A stretch of 64,000 bases of DNA. Origin: CAZCTO01 sp964501725. Lineage in GTDB: Bacteria; Bacillota; Clostridia; Saccharofermentanales; Saccharofermentanaceae. The translations under genes were made by a program, and so were the position numbers. Under the pieces are notes generated by a model that was given only the letters and a program-made list of their open reading frames with translations, was not told where the DNA came from and did not search any database. Shown piece after piece: positions 32,712 through 41,309 of the stretch. Positions within the stretch are counted from its first letter, which is position 1; the number at the start of each line of letters is the position of its first letter. The stretch lies in contig CAZCTO010000003.1 in assembly GCA_964501725.1 (NCBI GenBank), positions 62,001 to 126,000 of the forward strand, read 5' to 3'.

Positions 32712-34088
32712 ATGAACGTGAATTTTACCGAAACGGTCCTTCGTGACGCGAACCAGTCCCTTGTTGCCACGAGAATGCCTTTCTCTGACTTTGAGGGTAT
32801 CCTGGAGACACTCGACAAAGCGGGTTATTACTCGTTAGAGTGCTGGGGCGGAGCGACATTTGATTCGTGCCTTCGTTACCTGAACGAAGATCCTTGGGAG
32901 CGGCTTCGCAAAATAAAAGCCAAAGTGAAAAACACAAAACTTCAAATGCTCCTTCGGGGTCAGAATCTTCTGGGATATAAACCGTACCCGGATGATATCG
33001 TCCGGAAATTCGTCTCTCATGCTGTCCGGAACGGAATGGATATTTTGCGCATTTTCGACGCGCTCAATGACTTCCGGAACATTCAGGTTGCCGTTGATGA
33101 GACGCTCAAGCAGGGTGCTCACGCTCAAGGCTGCATTTGCTATACAACGAGTCCGATTCATAGTTTAGAAAAATACGCGGCCATGGGGAAAGAATTGGAA
33201 GCCCTGGGCGTCAACTCCATTTGCATCAAGGATATGGCAGGAATCATGGGACCTCAGGAAGCATATGACTTAATTAAGTCCTTGAAATCGAGTGTAAAAG
33301 TGCCGGTATTCCTCCACACGCATTCTACGACAGGCCTGGGTCCGATCACATATGAGCGTGCAATTGCGGCCGGGTGTGACGGAATCGACACGTCGATTTC
33401 CTCTTTTTCGGGAGGAACTTCACAGCCCTCCACGGAAACGATGAATTATGCGCTCAAGCAAATGGGACACACTTCGGGACTTGACGAGAAAGTGCTTAAA
33501 GAGATCAACGATTTCTTCAAACCGGTGAAGGCAAAATACATTGCGTCCGGGTTGATGGATGCCTTTGTCATGGGCACCGAGACGGACGCGCTTGTATACC
33601 AGGTCCCGGGCGGAATGCTGTCCAATCTGATTTCTCAGCTGAAGACCCAAAATGCCATTGATAAACTCGATGAGGTTCTTGCCGAGACACCCCGGGTCCG
33701 AAAAGATTTGGGATATCCGCCACTGGTAACGCCGATGAGTCAGATGGTTGGCGTTCAGGCAGCCGCCAACGTGATTTCGGGCGAAAGATATAAGAATATT
33801 TCCAAAGAAATAAAAGCATACCTGCGGGGAGAATACGGACAGGCACCGGGTGAGGTGGACGAGAGTCTTATCCATAAAGTGCTCGGAAACGATAAGCCGA
33901 TCACCACCCGTTTTGCCGACTCGCTTGCGCCGGAATTCGAAAAAATCAAAACAGAACTGGGCGGCGTGGCGAGAAACGATGAGGATGTCCTCTCGTATAT
34001 CGCTTTTCCGCAGATTGCTGAAAAGTTTTTTAAGGACAGAGAAGAGCGCGAGAGCCGTACCGTCACGTACACGATCGTGAAGAAATAG
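32712..34088 (+). CDS. oadA: Oxaloacetate decarboxylase alpha chain / carboxyltransferase subunit
   Basis: A 458-residue carboxyltransferase that moves CO2 from a keto or acyl acid to biotin. It has the TIM-barrel signatures TVLRDANQSL (metal-binding Asp12), the catalytic-lysine motif ICIKDMAGIM and the metal-binding HTHSTTGLG, followed by the PYC_OADA-like C-terminal part. The biotinyl domain is absent here and encoded separately two genes downstream. The sequence type (OadA, pyruvate carboxylase B-like rather than the acyl-CoA MmdA type) favours oxaloacetate as substrate. AAGGAG precedes the ATG. It leads an operon with gamma, biotin carrier and beta subunits, the layout of a sodium-pumping decarboxylase. 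Confidence 0.93.
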   Translation: MNVNFTETVLRDANQSLVATRMPFSDFEGILETLDKAGYYSLECWGGATFDSCLRYLNEDPWERLRKIKAKVKNTKLQMLLRGQNLLGYKPYPDDIVRKFVSHAVRNGMDILRIFDALNDFRNIQVAVDETLKQGAHAQGCICYTTSPIHSLEKYAAMGKELEALGVNSICIKDMAGIMGPQEAYDLIKSLKSSVKVPVFLHTHSTTGLGPITYERAIAAGCDGIDTSISSFSGGTSQPSTETMNYALKQMGHTSGLDEKVLKEINDFFKPVKAKYIASGLMDAFVMGTETDALVYQVPGGMLSNLISQLKTQNAIDKLDEVLAETPRVRKDLGYPPLVTPMSQMVGVQAAANVISGERYKNISKEIKAYLRGEYGQAPGEVDESLIHKVLGNDKPITTRFADSLAPEFEKIKTELGGVARNDEDVLSYIAFPQIAEKFFKDREERESRTVTYTIVKK

Positions 34089-34098
34089 GAGGATCATG

Positions 34099-34431
34099 AT
34101 GAGCGTATTGGAAAGTCTTCCTGTAGCACTGTTTGTGATCGCACTCGTATTTTCGGTTCTGGTTACGCTTTGCGGCTTGATCATGCTTTTTTCGTTCGTT
34201 ATCCGGGCTGTCGAGAAAAGAAGAGCGCGTGCCAGTGTCCGATTGTCCCTGTCGGAACCCGTAACGGAATCCGAAGTACCGTTCTTCACAGGCGGGAGTC
34301 TAAAACTTCACAATGTGGACGAGCGGACGGCTGCAATGATCATGGCCATCGTCAGCGATGAATCGGGGATTCCGCTCTCGGAACTGCAATTCAAATCCAT
34401 TAAAGCGAAAGAATCGAATAGTTCTATATAA
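34099..34431 (+). CDS. oadG: Sodium-pump decarboxylase gamma subunit (OadG-like)
   Basis: A small protein of about 110 residues with one N-terminal membrane helix (LPVALFVIALVFSVLVTLCGLIMLFSFVI) and a hydrophilic C-terminal domain. This layout and its position between alpha and biotin carrier genes identify it as the assembly (gamma) subunit, whose sequences are poorly conserved. Two adjacent ATG codons (34096 and 34099) exist; the second has the better spacing from AGGAGG. In known pumps this subunit holds alpha and beta together at the membrane. Confidence 0.8.
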   Translation: MSVLESLPVALFVIALVFSVLVTLCGLIMLFSFVIRAVEKRRARASVRLSLSEPVTESEVPFFTGGSLKLHNVDERTAAMIMAIVSDESGIPLSELQFKSIKAKESNSSI

Positions 34432-34448
34432 TCTGTCGGAGGAAATAT

Positions 34449-34835
34449 ATGATTTATGAAGTAACGATCAACAATAAAGTGTATGAAGTCGAAGTCGAAA
34501 AAGGAAAAGCGATCATTACACAGACTGAAAACGTCGCATCGCCAGCGGTAATGCCCGCGGTGCAAGCGGTAAAGGCCGCCGAGCCGGTGCCGGCCGCTGC
34601 TTCGACAAACGCCATCGGTGATGCCTCCGACGTGAGAGCACCCATGCCGGGCACGATTATGGATGTGTTTGTGAAAGCCGGTTCCAAAGTGAAAGCCGGC
34701 GACATCCTCCTGGTTCTGGAAGCCATGAAGATGGAAAACGATATTCTTGCGGCTTCCGACGGAATTGTCAATAAAGTCCTTGTCGAGAGAAACGCTTCGG
34801 TTTCAACCGGAGATATTCTTGTCACATTTCAATAA
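34449..34835 (+). CDS. Biotin carboxyl carrier protein of the decarboxylase
   Basis: A 128-residue protein with an N-terminal beta-strand part, an Ala/Pro-rich flexible linker (about 30-62) and a C-terminal biotinyl domain with VLEAMKMEND; Lys94 is the biotinylated residue. It carries CO2 from the alpha to the beta subunit. GGAGG lies upstream of the ATG. As a separate subunit it resembles the delta chain of methylmalonyl-CoA decarboxylase and glutaconyl-CoA decarboxylase gamma, so substrate assignment rests on the alpha chain. Confidence 0.94.
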   Translation: MIYEVTINNKVYEVEVEKGKAIITQTENVASPAVMPAVQAVKAAEPVPAAASTNAIGDASDVRAPMPGTIMDVFVKAGSKVKAGDILLVLEAMKMENDILAASDGIVNKVLVERNASVSTGDILVTFQ

Positions 34836-34847
34836 GGAGGGCTCACC

Positions 34848-35984
34848 ATGTTTATTGATGCAATCAGGACAATATGGGAAACTTCCGGATTTGCCGCCAT
34901 TACATGGCAGCAAATTGTCATGATACTTGTGTCCTGCATCTTGGTTTACCTGGCCATTGTCAAAAAATTCGAGCCGCTCCTGCTCTTGCCGATTGCGTTC
35001 GGAGTTCTTCTGGCGAATCTGCCCTTGACGGGGCTCATGGATGCGCCTGCTTCCGCCCACGAGGCCGGCGGGCTGCTTTACTATTTATATCAGGGCGTAA
35101 AACTGGGCATTTACCCGTCACTGATTTTTCTCGGTATCGGAGCGATGACCGATTTCGGACCGCTGATCGCAAGACCGGTAAGCCTTTTCCTCGGTGCCGC
35201 GGCGCAGTTCGGAATTATTATTGCGTTCATTGTGGCGATTGCTCTCGGGTTTAATCCGCAGGAAGCGGCTTCGATCGGAATTATCGGCGGCGCGGACGGA
35301 CCGACGGCGATCTTTTTAACGACGAGGCTTGCGCCGCACCTGCTGCCGGCAATCGCGATTGCGGCGTACTCATATATGGCACTGATTCCGCTGATTCAGC
35401 CCCCGCTGATGCGCGGACTGACCACAAAAAAAGAACGCGCGATCAAGATGGCTCAGCTCCGCGAAGTATCCAAACTCGAAAAGATTTGTTTTCCGATCGT
35501 CGTTACGATCCTTTGTGTGTTGCTGCTTCCTTCGGTCGCGCCTCTCATCGGTATGCTGATGCTGGGAAACGTTTTTAAAGAATCAGGCGTCGTCGAGCGC
35601 CTTTCATCCACGGCGCAGAATGCCTTGATCAATATTGTTACGATTTTCCTGGGGGTCACGGTCGGCGCAACGGCTAAAGCGGAGACTTTCTTGAAGCCGG
35701 AGACACTCAAGATCATCGGGCTCGGACTGATGGCGTTCATGTTCAGTACGGTCGGAGGAATTCTTTTCGGTAAAGTGATGTGCTTTCTGTCCGGCGGCAA
35801 AATCAATCCGCTGATCGGTTCGGCGGGTGTATCGGCAGTGCCGATGGCCGCCAGAGTGTCGCAGACTGAAGGTCAAAAAGCCAACCCGGGCAATTTTCTT
35901 TTGATGCATGCCATGGGTCCGAATGTTGCCGGTGTAATCGGTTCCGCGGTGGCGGCGGGTGTTCTGCTTTCGCTTTTCGGTTGA
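34848..35984 (+). CDS. oadB: Sodium-pump decarboxylase beta subunit (carboxybiotin decarboxylase, OadB-like)
   Basis: A 378-residue membrane protein with about nine to eleven helices that decarboxylates carboxybiotin and exports sodium ions. The family motif GGADGPTAIFLTTRLAPHL is present (its Asp is essential in characterised OadB), as are PLIGMLMLGNVFKESG and the C-terminal HAMGPNVAGVIGSAVAAG. AAGGAGG precedes the ATG. Last gene of the four-gene pump operon. The sodium gradient formed could feed the V-ATPase and antiporter encoded just downstream. Confidence 0.94.
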   Translation: MFIDAIRTIWETSGFAAITWQQIVMILVSCILVYLAIVKKFEPLLLLPIAFGVLLANLPLTGLMDAPASAHEAGGLLYYLYQGVKLGIYPSLIFLGIGAMTDFGPLIARPVSLFLGAAAQFGIIIAFIVAIALGFNPQEAASIGIIGGADGPTAIFLTTRLAPHLLPAIAIAAYSYMALIPLIQPPLMRGLTTKKERAIKMAQLREVSKLEKICFPIVVTILCVLLLPSVAPLIGMLMLGNVFKESGVVERLSSTAQNALINIVTIFLGVTVGATAKAETFLKPETLKIIGLGLMAFMFSTVGGILFGKVMCFLSGGKINPLIGSAGVSAVPMAARVSQTEGQKANPGNFLLMHAMGPNVAGVIGSAVAAGVLLSLFG

Positions 35985-36028
35985 TCGTTGCGCGATATCA
36001 GGCTCTCTTGAATCGTATGTACATTTAT

Positions 36029-36059
36029 CATTTTTGATGTTTTCTCAATATCAAAAATG
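36029..36059. promoter_or_regulatory. Inverted repeat upstream of the PII-like/antiporter pair
   Basis: CATTTTTGAT (36029-36038) and ATCAAAAATG (36050-36059) are perfect 10-base arms separated by 11 bases. It lies between the decarboxylase operon and the PII-like gene. There is no T-run, so an operator is more likely than a terminator, though AT-rich DNA makes chance dyads easier. Confidence 0.5.
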
Positions 36060-36112
36060 GTGCATAATAAACGTTGAAAATACTTCCGTCCGGATGCAGA
36101 GAGGTGTACTTT

Positions 36113-36460
36113 ATGCAGGCCATGAAACTTTTAGTTCTGGTACTCAGCAAATACGAAAAATTGGATAAACTGCTGACGGCGCTCAACGATCAGGGAATCA
36201 GAGGCGCAACGGTGATCAATTCAACCGGCATGGCTCAAGTGCTGTACAGCAAGGAATCGGACCAGATGTTCGGATCACTCAGAGCTTTTCTGAATCCTGA
36301 AAGAGATGACAACCGAACGGTTTTCATGGTATTGGACGATGAGAAAATTGAAACCGTTAAAAAGACTGTCAATAAAGTGTTGGGGTCGCTGGACAGTCCG
36401 GGGACCGGGATCATGTTTGTAATCCCTGTTCTGGATTTTGAGGGAATCGGGACCGTCTGA
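36113..36460 (+). CDS. PII-like signalling protein linked to a cation antiporter
   Basis: A 115-residue protein with the ferredoxin-like fold of the PII/CutA group: MKLLVLVLSKYEKLDKLLTA at the start, GIRGATVINSTGMAQVLYSK, then DRT-type TVFMVLDDEKIETVKKTVNK. The T-loop is long but lacks the uridylylated Tyr motif of GlnB, so nitrogen sensing is unlikely. GAGG lies eight bases upstream of the ATG. The antiporter gene follows 41 bases later; similar PII-like proteins next to transporters are thought to bind nucleotides and tune transport. That role here is inferred. Confidence 0.7.
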   Translation: MQAMKLLVLVLSKYEKLDKLLTALNDQGIRGATVINSTGMAQVLYSKESDQMFGSLRAFLNPERDDNRTVFMVLDDEKIETVKKTVNKVLGSLDSPGTGIMFVIPVLDFEGIGTV

Positions 36461-36501
36461 CACGCGACCTGCATTAAACTATTTTCAACAGAAGGAATAA
36501 C

Positions 36502-37683
36502 ATGTTTCAAATGAATACGCTGGTTTATCTTTCAATTCTGCTTTTAGCCGGACTGTTGTGCGGTCGTTTGGTTAAGCAAGCAAAACTTCCCAACGTTACC
36601 GGATATTTGATTGCAGGGTTGCTGCTCGGGCCATATGTCCTGAAAGTAATTCCCTCCGCTTCCATTGAGAATTTCAGTGTCCTTTCGGATATTGCACTTT
36701 CTTTTATCGCTTTTACGATCGGGAGTGAGTTTAAAATCAGCTATTTCAAGCGGGTCGGAATGACACCGGTTGTGATTGCTATTTTTGAAGCACTAATTGC
36801 TGTTTTCCTGGTCCTGGGTGTACTGCTACTGGCCGGGTTTGACCCCGCTTTTTCTCTGGTTCTTGCTTCAATTGCCGCCGCAACAGCACCGGCAGCGACG
36901 GTTATGGTTGTGAAACAGTACAAAGCAAAAGGCCCGGTCACGGAAATGCTGATGAGCGTCGTCGCTTTGGATGACGCTGTCGCTTTGATCGGCTTTGGAT
37001 TTGCCGTTACCCTTGCAAAAGTGATCAGCGGATCAAGTGCCGTAAGCAATGTTGCGCTGTCCGTGCTGAGGCCGTTCGGTGAAATACTGCTCGCTTTGGC
37101 CGTTGGTTTTCTGGTGGGTGTTTTAATGAAGATTCCGATCCGTTTTTTCAGGAAGAACGGGAATCGAATGATTATTATATGCGGAATGGTTTTCCTTTCC
37201 GGAGGCATTGCAATGATGCTTGGAGTTTCGGCACTGCTGGCATGTATGGCCACGGGCGCTATGTTCTGCAATATATGCAACGAAAGCGACGAAATCGCGA
37301 AACTTTCCGATTACATCACGCCGCCGATATTTCTGCTGTTTTTTGCGGTTTCAGGCGCTCAGCTGAATATTTTCATCATTCCCACGATCGGAATTGTGGG
37401 CTTGATCTATGTCATCTTCAGAGTAATCGGAAAAATGGGAGGCGCTTATATCGGTGCAAAAATCATGAAGGCCCCGGAAGCGGTTTGCAAGTATCTGGGA
37501 CCGGCATTAATTCCTCAGGCCGGAGTAGCCATCGGCTTAATCAGTGTGTCTCAGACAGTGGTTCCGGAGTATGCTCCGCAAATCCGGGCAGTTATCCTTT
37601 GCGGAACAATGATATATGAAATTATCGGCCCTGCGGTCGCCAAAATGACCCTTGTAAAAGCGGGAGAAATTTCAAAAGGTTAA
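36502..37683 (+). CDS. CPA2-family cation:proton antiporter
   Basis: A 393-residue membrane protein with about 12-13 helices of the monovalent cation:proton antiporter-2 family (KefB/NapA fold). The ion-binding site motif VVALDDAVAL contains adjacent Asp157-Asp158; in characterised members a DD pair goes with electrogenic sodium/proton exchange. There is no C-terminal TrkA/RCK domain, so a separate regulator, perhaps the adjacent PII-like protein, is plausible. GAAGGAA precedes the ATG. Together with the decarboxylase pump and V-ATPase it makes a local cluster for sodium handling. Confidence 0.9.
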   Translation: MFQMNTLVYLSILLLAGLLCGRLVKQAKLPNVTGYLIAGLLLGPYVLKVIPSASIENFSVLSDIALSFIAFTIGSEFKISYFKRVGMTPVVIAIFEALIAVFLVLGVLLLAGFDPAFSLVLASIAAATAPAATVMVVKQYKAKGPVTEMLMSVVALDDAVALIGFGFAVTLAKVISGSSAVSNVALSVLRPFGEILLALAVGFLVGVLMKIPIRFFRKNGNRMIIICGMVFLSGGIAMMLGVSALLACMATGAMFCNICNESDEIAKLSDYITPPIFLLFFAVSGAQLNIFIIPTIGIVGLIYVIFRVIGKMGGAYIGAKIMKAPEAVCKYLGPALIPQAGVAIGLISVSQTVVPEYAPQIRAVILCGTMIYEIIGPAVAKMTLVKAGEISKG

Positions 37684-37839
37684 TTATAGGCCAAAGCAAC
37701 ACGAATTACTTGAATTCTGTCAATATAGCAATAGTTTGACAGTTCAAGCAGTTATCATTTTGCCCGTCATTGTGGTAGTATATTATGGAAATATTGACAT
37801 CCTTTTACTTATAAAAAATGTCCTGAAGAGGAGACCGAT

Positions 37840-38157
37840 ATGCCGTCCGCACAGATCAATTCAGTTGTCGAGACCGAGAAGCAAGCATGGCAAATCGAGC
37901 AGGATGCCAAAGATGCCGCAAAAGGAATTGCCGAAGCAGCTGTTGAAGATGCCAGAGCGCGTGTATCAGCAATCAAAGTATCTGCGGATGCGCAGATAAA
38001 AGAGATCGAAAATACCACCCGTGAGCAATCGGAGCAATTCATGAAAGAGGAAGAAGAGCGCGTCGCGAAGATCGTCGCCGATCTGCAAAAAACAGCTGCT
38101 GATAATCGGGTTTCCGCAATTAAATCAGCCGTTCAAATTCTTTCCGGTAAAGCATAA
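37840..38157 (+). CDS. ntpF: V-type ATPase peripheral stalk subunit (NtpF/AhaH, G-like)
   Basis: A 105-residue, almost fully coiled-coil protein (VETEKQAWQIEQDAKDAAKG, ADAQIKEIENTTREQSEQFM). It pairs with subunit E in the peripheral stalk. Its position at the head of the V-ATPase operon, directly before subunit I, matches ntpF of Enterococcus hirae. GAGGAG precedes the ATG. The 156-base gap upstream holds two TTGACA-like sequences (37736 and 37796) and TATATTAT, so a promoter is likely there, but no arrangement with good spacing stands out. Confidence 0.85.
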   Translation: MPSAQINSVVETEKQAWQIEQDAKDAAKGIAEAAVEDARARVSAIKVSADAQIKEIENTTREQSEQFMKEEEERVAKIVADLQKTAADNRVSAIKSAVQILSGKA

Positions 38158-38158
38158 C

Positions 38159-40189
38159 ATGGCAGTACTCAAGATGAATCAAATCGAAATCATAGCTCTG
38201 CAACGCGACGCAAAATCGATTGTGGAGTTTTTGCAGCGTTCGGGTGTTGTCGAAATCAAACAGAAAACCGAAGAAGATTCCCAAATCGAAGCAGAAGGTG
38301 ATCCGCTTACAAAGCTTCATACTCACACCAACATTGAACAGTTCGACAAAACTCTTCACATGGTAAACAGTGCCTTATTACTCCTGGATACCTACGCACC
38401 CGCACAAAAGGGATTGTTCTCCGGTATGAGAGGGCGTCGCGAACTGTCGGTGGCGGAATTTAAAAAACATGCCGATCATATCGAAGATTCTCTTAAAAAA
38501 GCCCGGGAAATCAACTCTCTTCAGCAGAAAATCGAGACATCGGATGTCGCCGTTTCCCATACGAGTACCCTGCTCGAGGCCGTTTTGCCGTGGGAGGACC
38601 TTCAAATTCCCATGGAGTTTACGGGGACCCGCTATACCACGACCATTATCGGATCTCTGCCGGCTCAGTTTTCGGAAGAGACGCTGACCAAGGAGATCGA
38701 TGAAGCTTTTCAGGCAGAAAACGACACTCAGCAAGACGCGCCGCCCGTTTCGGTGACCGTCGTATCCGCGACACGCGAAATGTCCTGCATTGTAGTTCTT
38801 TGCCACCGTAAGGATGAAGAGCAGATTCGTGCGGTGCTTCGCAGGCTCGGGCTGATCGTCCCCTCCGATCCGACGACCCATCCGCCGGAAATTCGTATCG
38901 GCCGTCTCCGGAAAAGAATCGAAGAGGCGCTTCAGATCAAGGAAGACGCGATCAAGAAGCTGGCATCAATGGGCGGTGAGCGCGAGAATCTTGAGTTCCT
39001 GTCGGATTACTATCGGATGCGTAAAGATAAGTATGAGGCCATCGGACGACTCCTTTTTTCCTCAAAGACTTTCATCCTGGAAGGATATGTTCCCGAGAGG
39101 GACGCGAAAAATTTGGAGGAGAAACTGATTGCCAAGTTTGACGTCTCTGTAGTTGTCAGTCAAGTTGACGACGCTGACGAGGATGTCCCTATCCTTCTGA
39201 AAAATAACTTCTTAGTCGCACCGGTGGAAGATATTGTGAGATCCTACAGTCTTCCTTCCAGAAACGAAGCCGATCCGAACGCCGTCATGTCCTTCTTTTA
39301 CTATCTTTTTTTCGGAATGATGCTGTCGGATGCCGGATACGGGCTTCTGATGGTCGTATTGACGCTTCTGGTTTTGCGTTTTTGGAAGCCGGAAGGGGAA
39401 ACAAAATTGAACATGCAAAAGTTCTGTCTGTGCGGACTTTCGACTGTCTTTTGGGGAGCGCTTTTCGGAAGCTGGTTCGGGAATATTGTATACACGATAT
39501 CAACGACGTTCTTCGGGAAAACGATCACACTTTCCGCTCTTTGGTTTGATCCGGTCACGGATCCGATGAAATTACTGATCCTGAGTATGGCTCTCGGATT
39601 TGTGCATATCATGATGGGTCTGGTTCTCAAATTTTACAATGCGTGGAAGCGAGGGGACAAACTCGGCGCGCTTTTTGATACCGGATTATGGTGGGTTGTT
39701 TTTCTGGGACTCGGATTGATTATAGGCAATATGGTGATTAAGGTATCGTTTCCCATGCAAAAAATCGGTCTTTATGTAGTTATCGCGGGAGCGGCAGGTC
39801 TTGTTCTCACGCAGGGTCGTTCCAGTAAAAGCATCCCCGGCAAAATCATGGGCGGCATCGGCAGCCTTTACAGCATCACCGGTTATTTCAGCGACGTTCT
39901 TTCATATTCCCGGCTGATGGCACTCGGGTTGGTGACCGGTATAATCGGAACAATCGTCAATACGATCGGCAGCATCATGGGCGGAGGATTCTTCGGAGCG
40001 ATTTTCTTTACAGTGGTTTTCCTTTTCGGGCATTCCATCAATTTCGGAATCAATGCACTCGGTGCTTACGTGCATGTCAATCGACTTCAGTATGTGGAGT
40101 TTTTCAGTAAATTCTATGAAGGCGGAGGGAAACCCTATATGCCTTTTGGAGTTAATACAAAGCGATTCAAGTTTAAGGAGGAAAAATAA
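38159..40189 (+). CDS. ntpI: V-type ATPase subunit I (a-subunit)
   Basis: A 676-residue subunit with a cytoplasmic N-terminal half (about 1-370, helical arm that contacts the stalks) and a C-terminal membrane half with seven or eight helices containing the ion half-channels. Family landmarks are NPNAVMSFFYYLFFGMMLSDAGYG-like (seen as DPNAVMSFFYYLFFGMMLSD), SYSRLMALGLVTGII and FGHSINFGINALGAYVHVNR. One base separates its ATG from the stop of ntpF. Its stop is immediately followed by the ntpK start. Confidence 0.95.
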   Translation: MAVLKMNQIEIIALQRDAKSIVEFLQRSGVVEIKQKTEEDSQIEAEGDPLTKLHTHTNIEQFDKTLHMVNSALLLLDTYAPAQKGLFSGMRGRRELSVAEFKKHADHIEDSLKKAREINSLQQKIETSDVAVSHTSTLLEAVLPWEDLQIPMEFTGTRYTTTIIGSLPAQFSEETLTKEIDEAFQAENDTQQDAPPVSVTVVSATREMSCIVVLCHRKDEEQIRAVLRRLGLIVPSDPTTHPPEIRIGRLRKRIEEALQIKEDAIKKLASMGGERENLEFLSDYYRMRKDKYEAIGRLLFSSKTFILEGYVPERDAKNLEEKLIAKFDVSVVVSQVDDADEDVPILLKNNFLVAPVEDIVRSYSLPSRNEADPNAVMSFFYYLFFGMMLSDAGYGLLMVVLTLLVLRFWKPEGETKLNMQKFCLCGLSTVFWGALFGSWFGNIVYTISTTFFGKTITLSALWFDPVTDPMKLLILSMALGFVHIMMGLVLKFYNAWKRGDKLGALFDTGLWWVVFLGLGLIIGNMVIKVSFPMQKIGLYVVIAGAAGLVLTQGRSSKSIPGKIMGGIGSLYSITGYFSDVLSYSRLMALGLVTGIIGTIVNTIGSIMGGGFFGAIFFTVVFLFGHSINFGINALGAYVHVNRLQYVEFFSKFYEGGGKPYMPFGVNTKRFKFKEEK

Positions 40190-40672
40190 ATGGGAATTTA
40201 CGCTATCGCTATTGCTCTTGCCGGTGCGGTTATAGCAGTAACACTTGCATGTCTCGGATCAATTAAGGGTGTAGGCCTCGCGGGCGAAGCGGCATCGGCG
40301 GTCATCATCGATGACCCCGGAAAATTCGCAAAACTCTTGATTCTTCAACTGTTGCCGGGTACTCAAGGCCTTTACGGATTCGTTGTGGCAATCATGATGT
40401 TTTTGAAAATCGGTATCCTCGGAGGTTCACCTGATCTAACGATCACGGCAGCATTATTATATGTGGTGGCCGGACTTCCGATCGGAATCGGAGGATATCT
40501 GTCGGCAGTCGCGCAGGCACGTGTTGCCGTGACCGGTATAACCATTGTTGCCAAGAAACCCGGAGAGTCAGCCAAGGCGGTCATTTCGGCAACGCTCGTT
40601 GAATTTTACGCAATCCTCTCATTCATTTCTTCTCTCCTTATGGTCATGAATATAGATAAACTCGGGGTCTGA
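40190..40672 (+). CDS. ntpK: V-type ATPase membrane rotor subunit K with sodium-binding residues
   Basis: A 160-residue proteolipid with four membrane helices (two fused c-type hairpins). The ion site has Leu55, Thr58 and Gln59 in LLPGTQGLYG, Gln109 in SAVAQARVAVTG and Glu138 in ATLVEFYAIL, corresponding to the five sodium ligands Leu61, Thr64, Gln65, Gln110 and Glu139 of E. hirae NtpK. This strongly suggests a sodium-translocating enzyme. Only the second hairpin carries the essential acidic residue, as in eubacterial V-ATPases. AAGGAGG precedes the ATG, which directly follows the ntpI stop. Confidence 0.95.
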   Translation: MGIYAIAIALAGAVIAVTLACLGSIKGVGLAGEAASAVIIDDPGKFAKLLILQLLPGTQGLYGFVVAIMMFLKIGILGGSPDLTITAALLYVVAGLPIGIGGYLSAVAQARVAVTGITIVAKKPGESAKAVISATLVEFYAILSFISSLLMVMNIDKLGV

Positions 40673-40702
40673 TCAGAAAACCGAAAATGAGGGAGCGTGA
40701 AT

Positions 40703-41290
40703 ATGTCAGGGCTCGATAAGATATTGGATCAAATCATCTCCGATTCGAAGAAGAAGGCAGAAACCATCATTGAAAATGCCAGGGAAAGGTCTGCGGCAAT
40801 GGTCGAAAAAGCGACCTCGGAAGCGGAACGGGAAAGCGGTCTTCAAATTGAAGCCGCCCGTTCTGAAGCACAGTCAGCACTTCCCCGCAACCGTTCTGCC
40901 GCCGAACTTAAGTCGAAGCAAAGCATTCTCAAAGAGCGCAATCGCATCATCGACGAAGTTCTCGGGGATGTGAAAAAAACAATCATCAACCTGCCGGATG
41001 CAGAGTACTTTTCGATTCTCCGCAACTTCATTCTCTCGCATTCGCATCGGGAGCCGGCGGTGATTGTCTTAAATAAGCGCGATTTATTACGTCTTCCCAA
41101 GGGATTTCTGACTTCTCTGTCCACTGAACCGGAGTCGCCGGTCTCTGTTTCAGAGACTCCGGGCGATTTTGACGCCGGATGTATTCTCATCTACGGACTC
41201 ATAGAGTATAACGGTACACTCGAAGCATTGATTAACGAGAAAAAAGATATGCTTCGGGATCTTCTCAACAAAGAATTATTCGTTAAGTAA
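40703..41290 (+). CDS. ntpE: V-type ATPase peripheral stalk subunit E
   Basis: A 195-residue subunit with a long N-terminal coiled coil (LDKILDQIISDSKKKAETII to about residue 100) and a globular C-terminal domain (DAGCILIYGLIEYNGTLEAL). It forms the peripheral stalk with subunit F/G. Start at 40703 is chosen because GGGAG lies seven bases upstream; a GTG two codons earlier lacks proper spacing. Fourth gene of the operon in the order F-I-K-E. Confidence 0.9.
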   Translation: MSGLDKILDQIISDSKKKAETIIENARERSAAMVEKATSEAERESGLQIEAARSEAQSALPRNRSAAELKSKQSILKERNRIIDEVLGDVKKTIINLPDAEYFSILRNFILSHSHREPAVIVLNKRDLLRLPKGFLTSLSTEPESPVSVSETPGDFDAGCILIYGLIEYNGTLEALINEKKDMLRDLLNKELFVK

Positions 41291-41309
41291 AGCAGGAGAC
41301 AAAGCATTC

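Noticed and set aside
33420..34289. 289-residue open frame on the minus strand
   Set aside because: Antisense to oadA and oadG; composition is atypical and no ribosome binding site is seen.
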